DNA of 55,525 nucleotides from Lentilactobacillus raoultii (lineage in GTDB: Bacteria > Bacillota > Bacilli > Lactobacillales > Lactobacillaceae): assembly GCF_900411375.1 (NCBI RefSeq), contig NZ_LS422987.1, forward strand, positions 1-55,525, read 5' to 3'. The translations under genes were made by a program, and so were the position numbers. The first letter of the stretch is position 1; each line of letters starts with the position of its first letter. Below are positions 43,850 through 51,639 of the stretch, in pieces. The notes beneath the pieces are model-generated. The model did no database searches. It saw only the letters and a list, made by a program, of their open reading frames with translations, and had not been told where the DNA came from.

Positions 43850-44494
43850 ATGTCAATGAATCGATTAACCAGCTTGCAGAAAATTGTCGACGCCGGTATT
43901 ATCGCTGTGGTCCGTGCTGATACTCCGGAAAAAGCAGTGGCAATTAGTCAGGCTGCAATTAAGGGCGGTGTGACCGGAATCGAATTAACTTTTACGGTTC
44001 CCCACGCTGACCAAGTGATCGGAAAATTAACTGCTGAATTACCAAATGGTGTGATTGGTGCCGGAACTGTTCTGGACGCTACTTCCGCCCGGTTAGCAAT
44101 TATGGCCGGAGCCGGCTACATTGTTAGTCCGACTTTCGATGTCGATATTGCTAAGTTATGTAACCTATATCAAATTCCTTACCTTCCTGGTTGCAGTACC
44201 ATGAGTGAGATGCAAAAAGCACTTGAGGGCGGTTCGGATATTGTTAAACTCTTCCCGGCTGTCGTTTCAGGATCAAGTATGATCAAGGAACTTCACGGTC
44301 CGTTCCCACAAATCAACGTGATGCCAACTGGTGGTGTCAACTTGGATAATCTCCAAGACTGGTTTGAGGCTGGTGCCGTCTGTGTCGGTGCCGGTGGTAA
44401 TTTGGTTGGCCCAGGTGCAACTGGTGATTATGATCAGGTTACTGAAAACGCCAAGGCTTATATCAAGAAGTACCAAGAAATTAAGTCAAAGTAG
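43850..44494 (+). CDS. kdgA: 2-dehydro-3-deoxy-phosphogluconate (KDPG) aldolase
   Basis: 214 residues, class I aldolase of the Eda/KdgA family. E45 (GIELTFTVP) and the Schiff-base K133 (SDIVKLFPA) fall at the same numbers as in the E. coli enzyme. PGCSTMSE and MPTGGVNLDN bind phosphate. It splits KDPG to pyruvate and glyceraldehyde 3-phosphate, the last step of hexuronate degradation. The start is the ATG 11 bases after AAAGGAG; a TTG 13 codons upstream is rejected. Its kinase partner KdgK is at 51640. Confidence 0.93.
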   Translation: MSMNRLTSLQKIVDAGIIAVVRADTPEKAVAISQAAIKGGVTGIELTFTVPHADQVIGKLTAELPNGVIGAGTVLDATSARLAIMAGAGYIVSPTFDVDIAKLCNLYQIPYLPGCSTMSEMQKALEGGSDIVKLFPAVVSGSSMIKELHGPFPQINVMPTGGVNLDNLQDWFEAGAVCVGAGGNLVGPGATGDYDQVTENAKAYIKKYQEIKSK

Positions 44495-44551
44495 TCACAA
44501 TTGCTTTAAACCATCCTTTTTAAAGAATTGCACCACTTGATTTGTAACCTC

Positions 44552-44607
44552 AAAAGCACTGTGTTTAAAACTGTTAGTTTAGCTGGTTTTAAACACAGTG
44601 CTTTTTT
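44552..44607 (+). terminator. Intrinsic terminator after kdgA
   Basis: AAAAGCACTGTGTTTAAAA pairs with TTTTAAACACAGTGCTTTT, followed by TT, a perfect 19-bp stem. Confidence 0.9.
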
Positions 44608-44678
44608 GTCAATTGGCCGAATATGGTAAACTATGAGTTAAGTTCATTATTTTAGTAGAAAAACGAGGAGCGGGTATT

Positions 44679-45665
44679 TTGGGAATCACCATTAAAGATA
44701 TTGCCAAATTGGCGGGCGTGTCACCAGCGACAGTTTCGCGGGTTTTAGCCAATCAAAGTGACTTCTATTCAGAGAAAACCGCCAAGAAAGTCCGTCAGGC
44801 GGCTAAAAAATTAGGCTATCAGAAAAATACCAATGCCGTCGAACTGGTTACCCAAAAGAGCCACGTGCTGGCTGTGATCATCAGTACGATTCAAACCAAC
44901 GCCGCCGACCAAATTATTAACGGCATTCAGGAAACTGCCATTAAAAAGAATCTCGACGTGATTATTTTGTACGCCGGTGAGAAGAACGCTGATTTGCAAA
45001 AACGGGCGTTAGAAACGGTGATTGAACGGTCTGTAATGGGGATTCTCTTAGTGGCAATCGATTTGGATCCACAGAACGATCAATTACTTAAATCGGCCAA
45101 CATTCCATTTTTATTCTTATCAATTGGCTTCCTAAAAAATCGCTTTCCCTTTATCTCATCGGACGATTTTCAGGTTGGCTACCAAGCAACCGACTTTCTG
45201 CTTAGGAAAGGTCACACTAAAATCGGCTTTGCGGCTGCAGATCCTGAAACGGTGATCGGTCAACTGCGATTAGCCGGTTACTGGAAGGCCTTGTCAGATC
45301 ATCACATCACCCCACAGTTGAATTGGGTTTACGACGGCGAATTCACCTATGACGATGGCTTGGCCGCCATGGCCCACTACACTAAAAAAACGGCTTTGAC
45401 GGCCGCTGTGGCTTCAAGTGACTTAGCTGCAATTGGCATGCTGAACCAGGCGCAAAGTCAGGGACTGCGAATCCCGGAAGATTTTGCGGTTATCAGTATT
45501 GATGGCACTTTTTTGTGCTCGATTATGCGACCCCAAATTACCAGTGTCACCCAATCATTCCACGAAATGGGCGTCAAGGGTGTCGAAACCATCGTTAGTC
45601 AAACCCGAGGCCAATTTCAATCGCGGCATACGCCAATTAAAATTACAGAACGCCAAAGCACTTAA
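44679..45665 (+). CDS. LacI-family transcriptional regulator
   Basis: 328 residues. The N-terminal helix-turn-helix ITIKDIAKLAGVSPATVSRVL and hinge helix are followed by a periplasmic-binding-protein-like sugar sensor domain (VLAVIIS..., SSDDFQVGYQATDFLLRKGHTKIGFAA, AVISIDGTFLCSIMRPQITSV). It starts with TTG eight bases after GAGGAG. It lies between kdgA and the convergent GH30 gene and probably controls GH30 and its transporter or kdgA; the inducer is unknown. It is not CcpA: it is on its own in a sugar locus and its effector domain differs. Confidence 0.9.
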   Translation: MGITIKDIAKLAGVSPATVSRVLANQSDFYSEKTAKKVRQAAKKLGYQKNTNAVELVTQKSHVLAVIISTIQTNAADQIINGIQETAIKKNLDVIILYAGEKNADLQKRALETVIERSVMGILLVAIDLDPQNDQLLKSANIPFLFLSIGFLKNRFPFISSDDFQVGYQATDFLLRKGHTKIGFAAADPETVIGQLRLAGYWKALSDHHITPQLNWVYDGEFTYDDGLAAMAHYTKKTALTAAVASSDLAAIGMLNQAQSQGLRIPEDFAVISIDGTFLCSIMRPQITSVTQSFHEMGVKGVETIVSQTRGQFQSRHTPIKITERQST

Positions 45666-45685
45666 CTTCTTTGACACCACCATGT

Positions 45686-45733
45686 AAAAATCGGCAGTCC
45701 TTCGCATTTATCTGAGAGAACTGCCGATTTTTT
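45686..45733. terminator. Bidirectional terminator
   Basis: AAAAATCGGCAGT and ACTGCCGATTTTTT pair perfectly between the convergent lacI-type and GH30 genes. Confidence 0.88.
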
Positions 45734-45761
45734 ATGGTCAACCATCAAGTTAAACTGTTGA

Positions 45762-47333
45762 CTACTTTTTATCTTTATTAACACCTTTGCCCGGTGCTTC
45801 ATCGTCTGCCAAATTAGCCGGATAAGGGTTCAATTTAAAGGCTTCGTCCTGACGCGGCGCACTTTCATTAACCTCGCCAAAGGCTTTGTGAAGCGTCACG
45901 GTTCCCCAAGCCGGGACAGTTACCCGCTGCCAAGTTAATGGTTGACCGTTAACGGTAACTGCCGCTTCAAGTGGCTTACCCGTTGGATTATACAAGTGTG
46001 CTGAAATCGAGCCATCCGGTGCCAAGAAAGCCACCGAGCCAAGGCCGCCTGTATACCCATCCTGCGTGTAAGTGGTTGAGCCGATCACCTTTGAACCGGG
46101 AACAACGTCTTGGCCAAAGTTTCTGAGCATGTAATACTCCAAATTTCGTTGCACCTTACCAGTTGTATGATCAATCGTCACGACACCCCGTCGACCAGTT
46201 GAGCCGACCATATTTGGCAGCCCACGTTCATCAAGCGCCATGTTCCATAGAAAAATCGATGAGAGTCCCTGACGAACCAGCCAATTACCAATCAAGCCAA
46301 ACATAATGTGAGAAGCATCTTCTGGTGTTTCTTCAATCATGCAGCGACGTTCCGTCATGGCCAATTTCCAATGTGGAAACGAGCGACTGCCCTTAAACAG
46401 GTTGGTATACGGCCCATCATATGTGTGGAAAGCAAACCCGTCAAAGGCACTGGCCTGTTCCGGGGTAATTTCATTTGCAATCTGATCATTTAAGACGTTC
46501 AAACTGCCATCCCAGAAATAAATCTTCGTATCAGGGAAAGATTTATCCAATGCCGGCCGCAAGTACTTATAGCCAAAGTTGGCCAATTCCGGAATCTTCC
46601 AAATCATTGCCGGCCAAGCTGCGGCATTCGACGGTTCGTTTTGAATAGTAATCGCATAGATCGGAATCCCCAGTTTCTTGTAGGCTTCAATATAACGAAC
46701 GAAGTATTGGGCGTAAACGCCTTCAAAAGTATCCTTTTGTTGATCGTAACCATTACCGGTATATTCACCGAATCGGAAGTGACCACCCATCTTTAATTCG
46801 CCAGTATTCTTCATCCAAGCCGGTGCCGACCAAGGTGACGCCATAATCTTAACCGCTGGATTGATTTGTAAAATTTCTTGAACCACCGGCACAATATATT
46901 TCAAGTCCTTAGTCGCATCCGGTGCACCCGGCTGACCCTCGCCAATCGAGAATTTCGATAAGCTGGCATCGTGCTCGCCAAATGGGACATCGTCGTAAGT
47001 ATAATACGGTTGACTAGCCGGTTCACATGAGCCCAACGGAATACGAATCGTTGAGTAATTCCCTTCCTTTGGATCAAATAGTTCGTGCAGCAACGCACTT
47101 CGTTGTTCCTTACTCTGTTTCCAAATTAAGGAAGCAGCCGCATCGGTAATTGCTGCACCGGCGCCCAACCAATCCTGGTGCTTGTCGGCAGGATCGATCA
47201 CAATCTTTGCGGCATCCCTAGCATCATCTTGTGGCTGTGGCGTATCGATGTGATCCCGCTTTTGCGAAAGATCCCCCGCTGTTGCCGTCCAAAATTCGGT
47301 TGGAAATAGTCCCTTTGATGTGTTCTCTGACAT
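45762..47333 (-). CDS. GH30-family glycoside hydrolase, cytoplasmic
   Basis: 523 residues, no signal peptide. The barrel has acid/base E233 (ITIQNEP) and nucleophile E328 (LAMTERR); SPWSAPAWMKNTG and the C-terminal beta domain (AHLYNPTGKPLEAAVTV) complete the GH30 layout. A charged tail (DDEAPGKGVNKDKK) ends it. GH30 includes beta-1,6-glucanases, beta-1,6-galactanases, beta-xylosidases and beta-glucuronidases; the subfamily cannot be fixed here. Its position with an importer and hexuronate genes favours an oligosaccharide with glucuronic acid or beta-1,6-galactose (inference). The ribosome site is AAAGGA. Confidence 0.85.
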   Translation of the reverse strand: MSENTSKGLFPTEFWTATAGDLSQKRDHIDTPQPQDDARDAAKIVIDPADKHQDWLGAGAAITDAAASLIWKQSKEQRSALLHELFDPKEGNYSTIRIPLGSCEPASQPYYTYDDVPFGEHDASLSKFSIGEGQPGAPDATKDLKYIVPVVQEILQINPAVKIMASPWSAPAWMKNTGELKMGGHFRFGEYTGNGYDQQKDTFEGVYAQYFVRYIEAYKKLGIPIYAITIQNEPSNAAAWPAMIWKIPELANFGYKYLRPALDKSFPDTKIYFWDGSLNVLNDQIANEITPEQASAFDGFAFHTYDGPYTNLFKGSRSFPHWKLAMTERRCMIEETPEDASHIMFGLIGNWLVRQGLSSIFLWNMALDERGLPNMVGSTGRRGVVTIDHTTGKVQRNLEYYMLRNFGQDVVPGSKVIGSTTYTQDGYTGGLGSVAFLAPDGSISAHLYNPTGKPLEAAVTVNGQPLTWQRVTVPAWGTVTLHKAFGEVNESAPRQDEAFKLNPYPANLADDEAPGKGVNKDKK

Positions 47334-47485
47334 TTACTTAAACATCCTTTCTAAAAACAACTTTCATAACAAAATTTAATGATTGGCGATGACAGTCGCC
47401 ACTTTGGTTTAACGCCTGCCCTTGGCAAGCTCCCAGGTGTCTCGTTCCATGTGTTCAAAATCAAGTTTAACTCGTTTAATCCTAC

Positions 47486-48784
47486 TTAGTGGACTCGTTT
47501 AATCATTGCAATAGCAACTCCACCAACAATTTCCATGCAGACTGCAAAGATAAAGATGGCTTGATAACCAAAGGCTTCCACAATAGCTGAGGCCACCATG
47601 GCCCCCAACATTTGCCCAAGGGTGTTGGCCAAATTAATTAAACCTAAATCTTTACCTGCAGTATCGGATGATGGCAGCACATCCATGTTCAAAGCACCAT
47701 CGACGGAGTTATACAACCCATTTCCAAAAGCGGCGATAACAGCGTAGGCAAACATGGCCCATGGCTTTTGAACAAACAGTGGAAACAGTGCTGCGCCACC
47801 CAAGGCAAACGTGGCAATCACAACTGGTGCTTTAACCCGCTTGAGCTTATCGGCTAACGGGCCACCAACCAGTGCGAAGAAGACACCGATGACTAACATA
47901 ATCATTGAGAAAACCGAAATTGACTTACCAGCTGCCCCGGTACTTTGACCAATGTAATCGGTAAACAAGAACAATAGAAAAGTGGTCACAATCGTTGAGC
48001 CAACCACCATAAAGAATTTTCCAGTTAACGCCAGGTAAAAATCACGAGCATCATGTGTTGGGAAGAAGAAGTACTTCTTAAGGGTATCCTTGTTTAAATG
48101 AACTTTTGGCTCATCCAAGTTTCCTTTTTCCTGAATCAACAACTCATGGATAATCGCTAAAACTACCGTGCAGGCAGCCATTGTATAAATCCCAAACTTA
48201 ACATTGCCCAGGAATTGAGCTGCTAATAATGCAAAACCTTGTTGGGCAATCGTAAAGCCAACGCCATAGAACGTTGACACGGTTCCCCGCCATTTCGGGG
48301 CTACCCGGTCAGAAATCTGTGGATAAATCGCCGCGGCAATCGCATTTTCGGCCGCAGCCGCAATGATCCAAATCGCAATAATAGCTGGAATCGATTGAAT
48401 GTTAGCAATCACGACTAAAGAAATCGCAATCACAATGGTTCCTAAAACGATGTATGGTTTCCGTTTACCAAACCGGGAACGGGTTACATCGGAAAAGGCG
48501 CCAAATAACAGATTAGCGATCGCACCGGTAATTGAAGCGACCGTGGCTAAAATGCCGACAGCCCAAACCTTTTGAGCCGGATCAATTTGACTGAATAATT
48601 GCGGAATTAACACACTTCGAGTCGATCCAATTGGCCCATACCAGCAAAGTGGTGCTAAAAACATGGCTGAGGAAATCATCCAAGGCAGCTTGGGCTGTTG
48701 TGAATCTTTGACCCGCGCATTTGTAATTTCACCAACAGCCGTTTTGACCTCTTTTGGTTCATCAGGTTGGTTATTTTGAGACAT
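47486..48784 (-). CDS. MFS oligosaccharide importer, paralogue of the arabinan-locus transporter
   Basis: 432 residues, about 12 helices, with a charged cytoplasmic N-terminus. GAFSDVTRSRFGKRKP and GGPLADKLKRVKAP are the two MFS loop signatures. It is clearly related over its length to the transporter at 15270. It is upstream of GH30 in the same direction, so it probably imports the GH30 substrate. The ATG at 48784 follows GAGGAG; a GTG three codons upstream is rejected. About 150 bases separate it from GH30 without a strong terminator. Confidence 0.85.
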   Translation of the reverse strand: MSQNNQPDEPKEVKTAVGEITNARVKDSQQPKLPWMISSAMFLAPLCWYGPIGSTRSVLIPQLFSQIDPAQKVWAVGILATVASITGAIANLLFGAFSDVTRSRFGKRKPYIVLGTIVIAISLVVIANIQSIPAIIAIWIIAAAAENAIAAAIYPQISDRVAPKWRGTVSTFYGVGFTIAQQGFALLAAQFLGNVKFGIYTMAACTVVLAIIHELLIQEKGNLDEPKVHLNKDTLKKYFFFPTHDARDFYLALTGKFFMVVGSTIVTTFLLFLFTDYIGQSTGAAGKSISVFSMIMLVIGVFFALVGGPLADKLKRVKAPVVIATFALGGAALFPLFVQKPWAMFAYAVIAAFGNGLYNSVDGALNMDVLPSSDTAGKDLGLINLANTLGQMLGAMVASAIVEAFGYQAIFIFAVCMEIVGGVAIAMIKRVH

Positions 48785-48811
48785 ACTGTTCACTCCTCAT
48801 ATAATTAATTT

Positions 48812-48826
48812 TGGTTTCGCTTACAT
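48812..48826. promoter_or_regulatory. Perfect cre site in the transporter leader
   Basis: On the minus strand ATGTAAGCGAAACCA matches the cre pattern at all fixed positions. It lies 28 bases before the start codon. Confidence 0.7.
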
Positions 48827-48951
48827 TTTTGAGAAACCATGCCCCCACATCAAAGCTTGTGACCCAAGCCCCCCCTTTTTTTAAATTTTATTGATATATT
48901 TTTTACTAAAAAATTAGGTCGAATTGAAATTTTAATATATCAATTATCTAG

Positions 48952-48980
48952 AATTTAACACTTACAGAAAGCGCTGTCAA
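48952..48980 (-). promoter_or_regulatory. Promoter with cre overlapping -35 (transporter-GH30 unit)
   Basis: TTGACA (48975-48980), 17 nt, TAAATT (48952-48957) on the minus strand. AGAAAGCGCTGTCA (48966-48979) is cre-like and covers the -35 box. It is nearly identical to the uxuA promoter. The bases from here to the gene (about 165) form a long AT-rich leader with gatatatt-type repeats. Confidence 0.65.
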
Positions 48981-49113
48981 TATTATTCGAATTTATTTTT
49001 CAACACCAAAAGTCTCTTTTTGATACTAAATTGATTTTTATGCAATAAATTATTGCAAAAATATCCTGGATTAATAAACGTATTTTAGTAAATTTCATAT
49101 CAAAAAATTGTTA

Positions 49114-49150
49114 AAAAAACGGTTTCGACAAATTCGTCAAAACCGTTTTT
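49114..49150. terminator. Terminator after uxuA
   Basis: AAAAAACGGTTTCGAC pairs with GTCAAAACCGTTTTT, 27 bases after the uxuA stop codon. Confidence 0.82.
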
Positions 49151-49176
49151 AGCTTATTCAATTTAATTAACCTGTT

Positions 49177-50253
49177 TTAAGCGTTCTTCTCAAGCGCTTC
49201 CCACAATCCTAACAGGTACGTAATGCCAAGTGCCCGATCGTATAGGCCATACCCGGGACGACCGTCTTCGCCCCAAATGTTGCGACCGTGATCTGGCCGA
49301 ATGTAACCATCGTAGTCGGTGTCATGTAAGGCTTTCATAATTTCAAACATGTCTAATGAGCCTTCTGAAGAAGGATGGGCCGACTCATGAAAGGCTGCTG
49401 GGCCAACATATTTGATGTTTCGAACATGCATGAATGGGACCCGATCTTTAGGAACAAATTCACGAATAATTGCCGGTAAATCATTCTTTGGGTTCTCACC
49501 AAGACTACCTGTACAGATCGTAAAACCGTTATAGCGTGATTCATGAAGCTGTTCAATCTTTAGCATGTCGTCACGATTTTTAAAGATTCTTGGCAGTCCA
49601 AATAATGGCTTAGGCGGGTCATCCGGATGCATCGCCATGCGAACATCATATTTATCACAAACCGGAATAATAGCATCCAAAAAGTATTTTAGATTTTCAC
49701 GCAGTTTATCGGCATCAACATCTTTATAGGCCGCAAAAAGCTCTTTTAAAGCAGCCAAGCGTTCAGGTTCCCATCCCGGCAGACTAAAGCCGTGTGACCC
49801 AGAATTCATTTCGGCCATTAAATCTTCGGGGTCCTTTGGTAATTTGCTTTCTTCGTACATCATGGCATTTGACCCGTCAGCAAGTTGATGGTGTAAATCC
49901 GTTCGCAACCAGTCAAAAACCGGCATAAAGTTGTAGCAAATGACCTTAATCCCCGCTTTGGAAAGGTTTTTAATTGTTTGAATGTAATTTTCAATGTATT
50001 GGTCCCGGCTGGGAAGTCCGATCTTAATATCATCGTGGATATTAACCGACTCGATGACCTCCAACTTCAAGCCGGCATCTTCAACCTGATTTTTCAAAGC
50101 GTTAATTTTTTCCTGCGGCCAAACATCGCCCACCGGAACATCAAATAACGCACCAACCACCTGTTTTGTTTGGGGAATTTGTCTGATCTCGGCTAAGGAG
50201 ATTGGGTCATCCTTTTCACCAAACCAGCGAAATCCCATTTTAAGATTTGCCAT
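49177..50253 (-). CDS. uxuA: Mannonate dehydratase
   Basis: 358 residues of the UxuA family: MGFRWFGEKDDPISLAEIRQIP at the start, KVICYNFMPVFDWLRT, AMHPDDPPKPLFGLPRI, ICTGSLGENPKNDL, and HESAHPSSEGSLDMFEIMKAL and RPDHGRNIWGE near the end, which hold the metal and substrate residues (His, Cys, Asp). It converts D-mannonate to 2-keto-3-deoxygluconate in the glucuronate pathway. The ATG at 50253 lies after AAGGAGG. It is divergent from the GntR-type regulator, with a cre-covered promoter. UxaC and UxuB, the preceding enzymes, are not in the window. Confidence 0.95.
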   Translation of the reverse strand: MANLKMGFRWFGEKDDPISLAEIRQIPQTKQVVGALFDVPVGDVWPQEKINALKNQVEDAGLKLEVIESVNIHDDIKIGLPSRDQYIENYIQTIKNLSKAGIKVICYNFMPVFDWLRTDLHHQLADGSNAMMYEESKLPKDPEDLMAEMNSGSHGFSLPGWEPERLAALKELFAAYKDVDADKLRENLKYFLDAIIPVCDKYDVRMAMHPDDPPKPLFGLPRIFKNRDDMLKIEQLHESRYNGFTICTGSLGENPKNDLPAIIREFVPKDRVPFMHVRNIKYVGPAAFHESAHPSSEGSLDMFEIMKALHDTDYDGYIRPDHGRNIWGEDGRPGYGLYDRALGITYLLGLWEALEKNA

Positions 50254-50315
50254 ACTTTCCTCCTTAATCAATAAAAGCTACCAAAACTAATATTCTAGTA
50301 TATTACCTAGCTAAT

Positions 50316-50344
50316 AATTTAACACTGATAGAAAACGCTGTCAA
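50316..50344 (-). promoter_or_regulatory. uxuA promoter with cre overlapping -35
   Basis: TTGACA (50339-50344), 17 nt, TAAATT (50316-50321) on the minus strand. AGAAAACGCTGTCA (50330-50343) is cre-like. About 20 of the 29 promoter bases and both boxes equal those at 48952. Confidence 0.68.
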
Positions 50345-50506
50345 ATGAAATTTCACAAATTGAAATAAAGAAATTATCGTTAATGGCCACCCTTACAACG
50401 ATAGTTTACCAATAAACTGAGCGGCTTTAATCACTAAAACATTGTCGGAATAACGGAATACTAGTATACTTGATCTTAATCAATATAAGATCCGAGGAGT
50501 TTACTC

Positions 50507-51166
50507 ATGCAGAGTCTTAACGAAATTGCGTATCAAACAATTCTTGAAGATATTTTAAAATTAAAATTAACGCCTGGCGAACGGGTTCAGGATAAAAACC
50601 TGGTTGACCAGTTAAACATCAGTCGAACCCCTGTCCGAGAAGCTATTTTGCGATTAAAAAACGACGGCTTAATGGATACAGTTCCCCAAAGTGGTACCTA
50701 CGTCACTAAAATCAGCTTGAAGAGTGCGTTAAACGCCCGCTTTGTCCGTCAAAGTGTCGAAAGAAGTGTGGTGGAAGAAGCCTCCCAGACAATGAGCGAT
50801 TTTGATATTCTGGACGCCCAAAATGTGATTGAAAAACAAAAACTGGCGGCAAGCAATCACAGTAGTGTCGACTTCTTTTCTTTGGATGATGATTTCCATA
50901 AAAAGTTCTACACTGCCATCCAAAAGGGCGAAGTGTGGACTTGGTTAAAAGTCCTCACACTGCAACTGGATCGGTACCGATTCCTGCGAATTCAAAAAAC
51001 TGAAATGCCGTGGCAGGAACTGATTGACCAACATCAGGGAATTTTAGAAGCGGTTAAAAACCATGATAAAGTGCTAAGTGGTCAGCGCGCCTACGATCAT
51101 CTCAACCTAATGTTAGCGGAAAAAGGTACGTTGGTAGCGGAGTTCCCGGATTACTTTGTGAAGTGA
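50507..51166 (+). CDS. GntR-family (FCD subgroup) regulator of hexuronate genes
   Basis: 219 residues: winged helix (PGERVQDKNLVDQLNISRTPVREAILRLKNDGLM, about 24-57) and an all-helical FCD effector domain with the metal ligands Asp (LDDDFHKKFY), His (DQHQGILEA) and His (RAYDHLNLM). The UxuR/ExuR-like FadR subgroup commonly answers to hexuronates. It is divergent from uxuA and followed by kdgK, so it is their probable repressor. The stop codon TGA is formed by the first bases of a 125-nt repeat. The region before it has the palindrome ATACTAGTAT near 50458. Confidence 0.88.
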   Translation: MQSLNEIAYQTILEDILKLKLTPGERVQDKNLVDQLNISRTPVREAILRLKNDGLMDTVPQSGTYVTKISLKSALNARFVRQSVERSVVEEASQTMSDFDILDAQNVIEKQKLAASNHSSVDFFSLDDDFHKKFYTAIQKGEVWTWLKVLTLQLDRYRFLRIQKTEMPWQELIDQHQGILEAVKNHDKVLSGQRAYDHLNLMLAEKGTLVAEFPDYFVK

Positions 51167-51289
51167 GCGGATTCAAGCGGTTAATTCACGAAGACTAAGG
51201 CGTCTCATGGTGAAAAGCCGGATTTTGGCTTTTTGCCATGAGATCCCTTAGACGCAGTGAATTGCTTGAAATAGCTGTCCTAAGATCAG
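51164..51289 (+). repeat. 125-nt hairpin repeat, unit 1
   Basis: Starts TGAGCGGATTCAAGCGG at the gntR stop codon and ends GCTGTCCTAAGATCAG. Nested arms pair: TTCAAGC/GCTTGAA, AATTCAC/GTGAATT, CTAAGG/CCTTAG, TCTCATGG/CCATGAGA, AAAAGCC/GGCTTTTT. Confidence 0.8.
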
Positions 51290-51413
51290 TGAGCGGAGCC
51301 CGGCGGTTAGACTCCGGAGTGTAAGGCGTCACTTGGGGAAATCCTGTTTTTGGATTTTTCCAAGTGATCCCTTACATGGAGGAGTCTGCCGGGTGTAGCT
51401 GTCCTGATAGCAG
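51290..51413 (+). repeat. 125-nt hairpin repeat, unit 2
   Basis: Same ends as unit 1 (TGAGCGG ... GCTGTCCTGATAGCAG) but different arm sequences that still pair: CCCGGC/GCCGGG, AGACTCC/GGAGTCT, TGTAAGG/CCTTACA, TCACTTGG/CCAAGTGA. The compensating changes support a conserved fold. Confidence 0.8.
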
Positions 51414-51480
51414 TGAGCGGATTCAAGCGGCTAATTCACGAAGACTAAGGCGTCTTATGGTGAAAAGCCGGAACTTGGAT
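51414..51480 (+). repeat. Truncated repeat, unit 3
   Basis: Nearly the same as the left half of unit 1 (through GGTGAAAAGCCGGA), after which the right arm is lost. Confidence 0.75.
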
Positions 51481-51517
51481 TTTTTTCAAATGGAGTAAGC
51501 AATTCCCCCACACTCCC

Positions 51518-51553
51518 AGCCACACTGTCAACAAATTTTGTTGGCAGTGTGGC
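51518..51553 (+). terminator. Intrinsic terminator before kdgK
   Basis: AGCCACACTGTCAACA pairs with TGTTGGCAGTGTGGCT with one mismatch, followed by TTTAG. It separates gntR and the repeats from kdgK. Confidence 0.8.
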
Positions 51554-51568
51554 TTTTAGTTTTGGCAG

Positions 51569-51619
51569 TTGACGATCTGATATATTAATATATAATTAAG
51601 TGTAAGCGGAACCACACTT
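51569..51619 (+). promoter_or_regulatory. kdgK promoter with palindromic operator and cre
   Basis: TTGACG (51569-51574), 16 nt, TATAAT (51591-51596). The palindrome ATATATTAATATAT (51580-51593) covers the -10 side and equals the one before kdgA. TGTAAGCGGAACCA (51601-51614) is a full cre core right after the -10, inside an AAGTGT...ACACTT dyad. Double control, specific and CcpA, is inferred. Confidence 0.7.
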
Positions 51620-51639
51620 TCGAATTTAGGAGGATTATA

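Noticed and set aside
44679-45665. LacI-family protein considered as CcpA
   Set aside because: It sits within a sugar catabolic locus between kdgA and GH30, begins with TTG and has a divergent effector domain; CcpA usually lies beside pepQ-type genes.
45762-47333. Naming GH30 as a glucosylceramidase
   Set aside because: That is a default label for the family; a cytoplasmic enzyme beside an importer and hexuronate genes is unlikely to act on ceramide.
51164-51480. Tandem repeats considered as a CRISPR array
   Set aside because: Units are 125 nt with long self-pairing arms and different interior sequences, without short constant repeats and unique spacers, and there are no cas genes.
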